The translations under genes and the position numbers were made by a program. 64,000 nucleotides of DNA, from positions 124,001 to 188,000 of the forward strand of contig NZ_JADNRQ010000002.1 in assembly GCF_015594625.1 (NCBI RefSeq), in the 5' to 3' direction. Positions 58,837-64,000 of the stretch are shown in pieces. The notes below the pieces were generated by a model. The model ran no database searches, was not told the DNA's origin, and saw only the letters and a list, made by a program, of their open reading frames with translations. The stretch is from Desulfallas sp. Bu1-1 (GTDB lineage: Bacteria > Bacillota > Desulfotomaculia > Desulfotomaculales > Desulfallaceae). Position 1 is the first letter of the stretch; the number at the start of each line of letters is the position of its first letter.

Positions 58837-59046
58837 TTAGTGCTCGTGAGTGTGATCTGCGTGATCGTGTTCGTGATGAACTTCAACCCCTGGCACGTGT
58901 CCGTGTTCATGTTCATGCTCGTGTGTGTGGGTTATAGCCGGGTGTTCATGTTCATGTTCATGCACCTCATCTCCATGCATGTGCCTGTGTGTGTGCCGCA
59001 CCGCAGGATGGGTATGTTCATGCACGTGTTTCACCTTTTCGACCAT
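58837..59046 (-). CDS. Histidine-rich metal-binding protein
   Basis: 69 residues from ATG at 59046 (gaagggggg 9 bases upstream). Twenty-five residues are His, mainly as HEHEH, HTHEH and HVHEH runs, mixed with Glu and Asp, with no Cys and no membrane segment. Such composition is found in nickel, cobalt or zinc storage proteins (Hpn-like) and in the His-rich tails of HypB and SlyD. It lies convergent to PDGLE, inside the ECF locus, so metal buffering next to import is the natural reading. Confidence 0.8.
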   Translation of the reverse strand: MVEKVKHVHEHTHPAVRHTHRHMHGDEVHEHEHEHPAITHTHEHEHEHGHVPGVEVHHEHDHADHTHEH

Positions 59047-59230
59047 TACGGTCCCCCCCTTCATGAAGGTTCGCTGCCGTTCGTCGGAGCGTTTCTGATT
59101 AAATTATACCTCTTTTTCCCTCTCCTGTCTAACAGTTAGTATTACTAATTATTAGTTTAATTATCCGCATTAAAGCACATTTTTCGCACCTACCCCACCA
59201 AAGATATTCAGCAGGTAAACAAAAAAATCA

Positions 59231-59259
59231 TTGATCTTGACTTGAAGTTTTTATATAAT
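59231..59259 (+). promoter_or_regulatory. Vegetative promoter of the cbiO unit
   Basis: TTGATC, 17 bases, TATAAT: a good sigma-A match. The transcript would start near 59266 and include about 240 bases of leader before cbiO. Confidence 0.65.
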
Positions 59260-59329
59260 ATCCTTGAAAGTTGCAGTCACGGATGCCGCTTTCTTTAACG
59301 GTGATAAGTGGAGAAAGTGCACTTTTAGG

Positions 59330-59377
59330 GCCACGGAGGTCCTGTCCACATTACGGCAGGGTTTATGTGGCTTTTTT
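59330..59377 (+). terminator. Attenuator-like hairpin before cbiO
   Basis: gccac/gtggc (outer) or ccacat/atgtgg (inner alternative) pair and are followed by cttttttg. Two mutually exclusive foldings share the same right arm. The sequence ccacggaggtcctgt...cagggtt resembles the hairpin at 57592. Confidence 0.6.
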
Positions 59378-59505
59378 GATTTATAAATGGGAGAGAGCAT
59401 TGTCATGGAAATTATGCTCTCATATAAAGGCCTTAAATGCAGGTTAAGGGATGGATGTGTTGGCCACGGTATGTTCCTGCAAGCATTGGAAATTGGGGGT
59501 TGGTA

Positions 59506-60351
59506 ATGGCTAATGTCGTTGAAGTAAATGACCTTAGTTTTGTATATCCGGATGGCAGCAGGGCTTTAAACGGCATATCCTTTTCCATCAGGGAAGGTTC
59601 GCGAGTAGCCATCCTGGGGCCTAATGGGGCTGGCAAATCCACCCTTCTTTTGCACTTGAACGGATTGAACCTGCCCCAGCAAGGTACGGTAAGGGTTTTG
59701 GAAAGGAAAGTGGACAGGAAAACCGAAAAATGGGTACGTACCGTGGTGGGGATGGTTTTTCAGGACCCGGACGATCAAGTGTTTTCAGCTACGGTATGGG
59801 ATGATGTGGCCTTTGGACCTTTAAACATGGGCTTGGCTGATGACGAAATTGTGTCGCGGGTAGAAAGGGCCTTGCAGGCAGTGGGAATGTTTGAGCACAG
59901 GGATAAACCCCCTTACAACTTGAGCTACGGCCAAAAAAAGCGAGTGGCTATTGCCGGAGTATTGGCCATGGAACCCAAAGTTATTGTATTGGATGAGCCC
60001 AATGCGTTTTTAGACCCTGCAGGGAAAAAGCAGGTGGTGCGCATCCTTGAAAACCTGCATCAAAGGGGAATAACCATTATCATTGCCACCCACGATGTGG
60101 ATTTGGCCGCCGAATGGGCAGATCAGGTGATTATTATAAAAGATGGCAAAATAATAGCTGAGGGCGAGCCATGGCTGTTAACGGATAAGAAATTAGTGGA
60201 GGAAGCCAGCCTGAGATATCCGTTAGTGGCCCAGATATTTCTTGCCATGCCGGAATTTAAAATTAACCCGGTACCCCTGACCGTGGAGCAGGCTATAAAG
60301 GCGATGCGTCGTTTTTTAAATGCACAAATTAGCAACAAGGCCATTCTTTAA
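59506..60351 (+). CDS. cbiO: Cobalt/nickel ECF transporter ATPase CbiO
   Basis: 281 residues from ATG at 59506 (ggggg about 7 bases upstream). Walker A ILGPNGAGKSTLLLHLNG, Q-loop VFQDPDDQVFSATV, signature LSYGQKKRVAIAGVL, Walker B KVIVLDEPNAFLD and switch His IATHDVD. It energises CbiQ-CbiM import. The signature LSYGQ is an accepted variant of LSGGQ. Confidence 0.94.
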   Translation: MANVVEVNDLSFVYPDGSRALNGISFSIREGSRVAILGPNGAGKSTLLLHLNGLNLPQQGTVRVLERKVDRKTEKWVRTVVGMVFQDPDDQVFSATVWDDVAFGPLNMGLADDEIVSRVERALQAVGMFEHRDKPPYNLSYGQKKRVAIAGVLAMEPKVIVLDEPNAFLDPAGKKQVVRILENLHQRGITIIIATHDVDLAAEWADQVIIIKDGKIIAEGEPWLLTDKKLVEEASLRYPLVAQIFLAMPEFKINPVPLTVEQAIKAMRRFLNAQISNKAIL

Positions 60352-60396
60352 AAAATGGAAAGCTGATTCAAATTAAAGTGGGGCCTGAAATTATTG

Positions 60397-60444
60397 ACCA
60401 TGAAGGTCTTTCATCTTGCTTGAAGCTAGATGGGTCTTCATGGT
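60397..60444 (+). terminator. Terminator after cbiO
   Basis: accatgaag pairs with cttcatggt, with an inner catct/agatg stem, then tttttc. It is built like the hairpins at 57592 and 59330. Confidence 0.75.
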
Positions 60445-60528
60445 TTTTCATTTTATAGTGGTATTGAAAGGCTGGGCTTTTATGGTTTTATTTTTTATTT
60501 CTACAACTGATATAAGAGGGTGATTTGA

Positions 60529-61194
60529 ATTTTAAGTATATTCTCATTATGCAATACAAAACTGTTTGACGTTCTCGGGCAGTCGATCGGAAAAGAACTT
60601 AACATCTTTTTAAAAGACCGGTTGCTGTACAATCACTGCCTGCGTGTGGCAAACCATGCCGCTCGTCTCGCTTCGGTTCTGGGTTTGATGGAGGAACAGC
60701 AAAAAGTAATTTATTATGCCGGCCTGCTTCACGACATCGGCAAAATCATGGTAAAAAAGTCTATTCTTTATAAGCCATCCGCCTTGACGGTTCAGGAAAG
60801 ACGAATTATTGAAAAGCATACTTGCTGGGGAGAATTAATTTTACATAACGTTTACTTTTTGAAACCGGTTTTACCGGTAGTTTTGCACCACCATGAACGC
60901 TTTGACGGTACCGGTTACCCTTCTAAACTGAAAGGGGACGACATACCGTTGGGAGCCAGAATACTTAGCGTTGCCGATGCCTTTGATGCCATGACCTCCC
61001 CACGTATTTACCGTAAAACGTTAGCGCATAAAGATGCCCTGGAGGAATTGAGAATGTGCAGTGGTAAACAATTTGATCCTCTTGTCGTAAAGGCCTTCAT
61101 TGGGTCCTGGCCATCTAATACCAAACTTGCGGGCAAAATAGTTGGTTATCCAATTAATATGTTCGAAATACCGCCAACGACAAAGGACGGATAA
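60529..61194 (+). CDS. HD-GYP domain protein, probable c-di-GMP phosphodiesterase
   Basis: Coding character runs from about 60529. The first usual start codon is TTG at 60622, which would give 190 residues and cut off a conserved-looking segment (LFDVLGQSIGKELNIFLKDR). An ATT at 60529 lies 7 bases after agagggtg, so a rare start or a small frameshift is possible. The HD motif (LLHDIGKIM) and the GYP motif (HHERFDGTGYPSKLKGDDIP) are intact, with SVADAFDAMTSPRIYR after. Directly followed by a GGDEF protein, it forms a c-di-GMP turnover pair. Confidence 0.8.
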   Translation: MLSIFSLCNTKLFDVLGQSIGKELNIFLKDRLLYNHCLRVANHAARLASVLGLMEEQQKVIYYAGLLHDIGKIMVKKSILYKPSALTVQERRIIEKHTCWGELILHNVYFLKPVLPVVLHHHERFDGTGYPSKLKGDDIPLGARILSVADAFDAMTSPRIYRKTLAHKDALEELRMCSGKQFDPLVVKAFIGSWPSNTKLAGKIVGYPINMFEIPPTTKDG

Positions 61195-61196
61195 CC

Positions 61197-62990
61197 TTGA
61201 GACATTCTTTAACGCAATTATTAACGCGGTGGTTTTTGATTTTTGCCTTCTTGCCCGCAGTTATCTTCGGTTACGCTGCATGTAAGTATATGATAGTAGC
61301 TACTGAACACTCTACTGCTGTGATTCTCAACAGTACATGCCAAAAAGATGCGGAGTTTATCGCTTTCTGGTTTCAAGAACGTCTTGATGACCTGAGAAAA
61401 GTGATACCTACCGGTCCTGTAAAATCACTGCCGGTTCTGGAAACCGAACTCAAAAAAGCAAAAGCTGAAATTAATGGCTGCACGCGTGTTGCCTGCGCAG
61501 ATATGAAAGGAGTTGTTCTGGCAGATTCCGCCGGGAGGGTTGGGGATAACGTTTCGGCTTTAAAATGGTTTGAAGCGGTAACAAGTGGGCAGGTCCACGA
61601 AACGGCAATTTTTACGGACCCTGACAGACGGGCTATGATTATTGCCATGCCTGTTCATGCCGGCGATGTGCAGGTGGTATGGGCGGAATTTGATGTTAAG
61701 CTATTTCATTCCATATTGCAACAGAGTCACCTGGAGCAAATCAGCCATCTTGATTCATCCGGCCAGAAGAGATGGCTATACGGATTTGGCTATCGTTCTA
61801 AAAAACCGGAATGGGATGAAATAAGAATATATTTACTGAGACCGGATGGCCGGGTTTTAGTTGAACTGGATAATCATTCAGGTGCAAAGGTTTCCAGCCC
61901 CCAATCGCTTCCAGATACTGCTACAAAGGCTGAATCCGAAGTTATGCGCTGGCTTCAAAACAAAAGTTCCGGATATGGTACTTACATCAACCGGCATGGG
62001 GAAAAAGTGCTTGCTGCGTGCCGGTGGATACCCGATCCCGGGATGATGCTGGTTGTAGAGGAGAAAAGAAAAGATGTCCTGCGCGGACTTTATTCCCAGG
62101 GCTCTACCATGATTTTGCTGGCCTTGTTGTTGATGGTACTGTTAACTGTCCCTTTGAGTACCATCGTAACTCAAAGAGTGACTGAGCCGTTGCGCCAACT
62201 GGCCAAAGAGGCCGACAAGATTGCCGCGGGTCACTTCGGGCACCAAATTGCAGTTACTTCCCGGGGAGAAGTTGAGATGTTGTCCCGGGCTTTTAACGAG
62301 ATGTCTTTACGCTTGCAAGAATTCTATGCCCGGCTTACCCGGCAGATAGAACTGCTGGCGCAGCAAAAAGAAGAAATCATTAAACGCAACCAAGAGCTCG
62401 AGGCGCTCCAGGAGCAACTTAAAGAGAACCAGGCAGAGCTTGAGGAAAAGAACCTTCGTCTTGAGGAAATAGCTCATATTGATGAGCTTACCCAGGTCCT
62501 TAACCGCCGCGCATTAATGGAGCGGACCATGCTCGAATTGGAGCGGGCGCACAGGTATGCGCAGCCGGTGGCAATGATCATGATGGATGTGGATAAGTTT
62601 AAACAGATCAATGATAACTGCGGGCACGCGTACGGAGATCTTGTGCTCAGTGACCTGGCCAAGTTGATTAAAACAACTGCCCGTGTATCCGACGTTGTGG
62701 GACGCTATGGAGGAGATGAATTTGTTGTTGTTTTGCCCAATACGGATGAGGAGGCGGCATTTTCCTTTGCCCGAAGGGTTATTGAAAAAGTGAACAAGCA
62801 TTCTTTTATCACTCCATTAGGGAGATTAGAGATAGGCGTAAGCCTTGGGGTTTCGGTATGGCAACCGGATAACGGTAACGGTAACCTTGAAGAACGAATG
62901 CGGGTATTACTGCACCAGGCCGACATGGCTTTGTTGGAGTCAAAACGGCAAGGCCGCAACCGGGCTACATTGTACAGTAAGCATCATTAG
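61197..62990 (+). CDS. Membrane diguanylate cyclase with HAMP and GGDEF domains
   Basis: 597 residues from TTG (aaggacgg 8 bases upstream), two bases after the HD-GYP stop. Span 1 at about 12-30, an extracytoplasmic sensor region (about 35-295, Cache-like by size and place), span 2 at about 303-325, a HAMP domain (VTEPLRQLAKEADKIAAGHF), a coiled coil (about 385-425) and GGDEF. The active site GRYGGDEFVVVLP is intact, and RVSD five residues before GGDEF matches the product-inhibition I-site (RxxD). It should make cyclic-di-GMP in response to an outside signal. Confidence 0.93.
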   Translation: MRHSLTQLLTRWFLIFAFLPAVIFGYAACKYMIVATEHSTAVILNSTCQKDAEFIAFWFQERLDDLRKVIPTGPVKSLPVLETELKKAKAEINGCTRVACADMKGVVLADSAGRVGDNVSALKWFEAVTSGQVHETAIFTDPDRRAMIIAMPVHAGDVQVVWAEFDVKLFHSILQQSHLEQISHLDSSGQKRWLYGFGYRSKKPEWDEIRIYLLRPDGRVLVELDNHSGAKVSSPQSLPDTATKAESEVMRWLQNKSSGYGTYINRHGEKVLAACRWIPDPGMMLVVEEKRKDVLRGLYSQGSTMILLALLLMVLLTVPLSTIVTQRVTEPLRQLAKEADKIAAGHFGHQIAVTSRGEVEMLSRAFNEMSLRLQEFYARLTRQIELLAQQKEEIIKRNQELEALQEQLKENQAELEEKNLRLEEIAHIDELTQVLNRRALMERTMLELERAHRYAQPVAMIMMDVDKFKQINDNCGHAYGDLVLSDLAKLIKTTARVSDVVGRYGGDEFVVVLPNTDEEAAFSFARRVIEKVNKHSFITPLGRLEIGVSLGVSVWQPDNGNGNLEERMRVLLHQADMALLESKRQGRNRATLYSKHH

Positions 62991-63185
62991 GGTTGCAAAA
63001 CAAGATTTTTCGCTTGTCAAACCCCGAAATAGCTCAAAACCAGCAAAAATGGCAGAGAAATCCTGTTCTGCAACAATACTGATATTCACTTCCAATAATC
63101 CAGGCCCACGTTGCGCCGGGCCCGATCCAGGTAAACCGCCCCCCGCCTCCCGCGCTTTTTGCGCACCCCGGCGCAAGGTTTCCGG
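62991..63185. other. Junction sequence between the GGDEF gene and the spmA duplication
   Basis: 195 bases. On the minus strand an open frame continues from the spmA-like start into PETLRRGAQKAREAGGG and beyond, with no similarity to SpmA or any family I know. I treat it as non-coding. No terminator for the GGDEF gene was found. Confidence 0.5.
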
Positions 63186-63338
63186 GGCCACCAGTACCCC
63201 GACCACGATCATGCCCAACCAGATGTAATTGACCATGCTTGTAATCTCCTTGTATTATGGTATATTTAATCAATATGACCGGGTTGTCCCAAATATAAAA
63301 AAATCCGGGCCGGTTTCCAGCCCGGGTTCTATGTCACC
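63186..63338 (-). pseudogene. Duplicated spmA promoter and first 17 codons
   Basis: This segment matches 53637-53791 closely: three substitutions in the first 125 bp, then a few changes and a 2-bp gap in the terminator part. It covers the terminator, the promoter region and the codons MVNYIWLGMIVVGVLVA, and breaks off there. The remainder of spmA is missing, so it is a 5' fragment. Confidence 0.9.
63302..63328 (-). terminator. Terminator after the ClC/CBS gene
   Basis: aatccggg and cccgggtt pair with one G-T wobble. It is the duplicated copy of the hairpin at 53752 and lies just after the ClC/CBS stop codon. Confidence 0.6.
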
Positions 63339-64000
63339 CAGTTTTATTTAATTCCTTCCCGCTTATTCCGACATCCTCAAGCTCGTCCTGCTGCAACAGC
63401 CCCCTGGTGTAAGCGCTGATGATGTCCGTTCTGGACAACAGCCCGACGACTTTTTTTTCGTTACCGGGATCAATAACCGGCAGTCGTCCGACATCGTGTT
63501 CGTTCATCCTTTTAACCGCCACGCTGATCGGCTCGTATGGCGTAACGGTCACCAGGTCGTGCGCGGCGATTTCTTGCACCGGTCTGTTCCCATCCCCGCC
63601 GGCAATTGCCTTTTCCAGTTCGTTCCGTGTAATAATACCACAAATATGCCCATGTCCGTTGATCACTGGAAAGCCCCGGTGGGGGCTGCCATGTACCAGT
63701 TTCCATGCTTCTTTGCAAGCAAAACCGGCGGGAATGGTTTCAATTTGGGCGGTCATCACATCCTTGACCAGCACGTTTTTCAGAATGTCGGGCCTCCTGG
63801 CGGCCTCAACGTCCAGGCCGCGCCTGATCAATTTAACCACATAGACATTGCTGGGGTATAATGTTTTAGCCACCACCGAACTGGTAATGCAGGCGATCAT
63901 GGTGGGCAAAATGATGTGGTAATCGTTGCTCATCTCAAAGAGCATAATGATTGCCGTGATCGGGGCGTGAGCGCTGCCCGCAATCACACCCCCCATGCCC
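63334..64000 (-). CDS. ClC-family chloride channel with CBS pair, C-terminal part
   Basis: The gene runs off the right edge; about 222 residues are visible. The start, GGVIAGSAHAPITAIIMLFE, belongs to the last membrane helices of ClC proteins, followed by the MIACITSSVVAKTLYP region. Two CBS domains follow, at about 80-135 and 145-200 (VKDVMTAQIETIPAG; AAHDLVTVTPYEPISVA), with GRLPVIDPGNEKKVVGLLSR. CBS pairs usually bind adenine nucleotides and gate transport. The last codons overlap the start of the spmA duplication. Confidence 0.88.
   Translation of the reverse strand, partial: GMGGVIAGSAHAPITAIIMLFEMSNDYHIILPTMIACITSSVVAKTLYPSNVYVVKLIRRGLDVEAARRPDILKNVLVKDVMTAQIETIPAGFACKEAWKLVHGSPHRGFPVINGHGHICGIITRNELEKAIAGGDGNRPVQEIAAHDLVTVTPYEPISVAVKRMNEHDVGRLPVIDPGNEKKVVGLLSRTDIISAYTRGLLQQDELEDVGISGKELNKTG

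Larger units (their letters stand above)
59047..59505. other. cbiO leader region with promoter and attenuator-like hairpins
   Basis: 459 bases. A plus-strand promoter lies at 59231-59259, a leader follows with a hairpin plus T run (59330-59377), then a second 8-bp stem gagagcat/atgctctc (59393-59421) just before cbiO. The layout resembles an RNA-controlled gene. No riboswitch class known to me matches with confidence. Nothing recognisable lies in 59047-59230. Confidence 0.5.

Noticed and set aside
59265-59380. cbiO leader as a cobalamin riboswitch
   Set aside because: The B12-box core was not found and the leader is too short before the terminator hairpin.
62940-63185. Minus-strand frame continuing from the spmA-like start
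   Set aside because: After 17 codons of spmA the residues match nothing and overlap the end of the GGDEF gene; best explained as a broken fragment.

Overview
The window looks like chromosome from a spore-forming, flagellated, mostly anaerobic Firmicute of the Desulfotomaculum/Pelotomaculum type (Peptococcaceae). The grounds are sporulation genes (spoIVA, spoIIP, spmA/spmB, ytfJ, a YIEGIA pair, a SleB/CwlJ-type lysin), a Bacillus-type CsrA-FliW system, an IspH-ribosomal protein S1 fusion typical of clostridia, and the gene orders der-plsY-gpsA and aroF-tyrA-aroA-cmk-plsC-ispH/rpsA. The genus is an inference from gene content; no rRNA is present. Coding is mainly on the minus strand.

Layout. 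(1) 1-7 kb is an accessory junkyard. It holds four Rpn/PD-(D/E)XK nuclease genes or fragments (two frameshifted), a MntA/HepT-type toxin-antitoxin pair, a LAGLIDADG endonuclease fragment, the last codons of a second flagellin gene joined to what looks like the 3' end of a group I intron, a truncated YjfB gene, a truncated nucleotidyltransferase and an AT-rich orphan gene. Two 94% identical 85-bp direct repeats lie at 1.57 and 6.42 kb. (2) 7.1-20.2 kb is a motility and chemotaxis block, all minus strand: fapA, motB, motA, cheW, cheA, cheB, then a sigma-28 promoter and flgM-flaG-flgN-flgK-flgL-fliW-csrA, then a second sigma-28 promoter and flagellin. (3) 20.7-25.2 kb: comB, tRNA-Val(CAC), a 5'-truncated ferredoxin-type DUF362 gene, rtcB, a LysM/cell-wall hydrolase and small genes. 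(4) 25.2-30.4 kb: threonine/lysine operon ACT-hom-thrB-lysC-apgM. (5) 30.5-42.4 kb: spoIVA, NlpC/P60, gamma-carbonic anhydrase, gpsA, plsY, der, a DUF512 radical SAM protein, two DUF3189 proteins, the YIEGIA pair, spoIIP and DUF1614. (6) 42.5-52.5 kb: ispH/rpsA, plsC, cmk, aroA, tyrA, aroF, then aroH with a HutP-like regulator, two unknown genes and rluB. (7) 52.5-56.4 kb: spmB, spmA, an FAD oxidoreductase, ytfJ and DUF2953. (8) 56.6-60.4 kb: a cobalt/nickel ECF transporter (cbiQ, cbiM, PDGLE subunit, cbiO) with a very His-rich small protein and related leader or terminator hairpins. (9) 60.5-64 kb: an HD-GYP/GGDEF cyclic-di-GMP pair, a duplicated spmA 5' end, and the C-terminal half of a ClC/CBS chloride channel running off the window.

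How it works together. The motility block combines structural genes with three layers of control: FlgM as anti-sigma-28, FliW-CsrA acting on the flagellin leader (two CAAGGA motifs are visible), and chemotaxis signalling. The amino-acid operons feed aspartate-family and aromatic synthesis. The sporulation genes cover engulfment (SpoIIP), the coat basement layer (SpoIVA), core dehydration (SpmA/B) and germination (YtfJ, SleB-like). The most unusual items are the flagellin/group I intron remnant, the metal locus with its His-rich protein and repeated hairpins, the HutP-AroH pairing, and the 153-bp duplication of the spmA promoter and 5' end.
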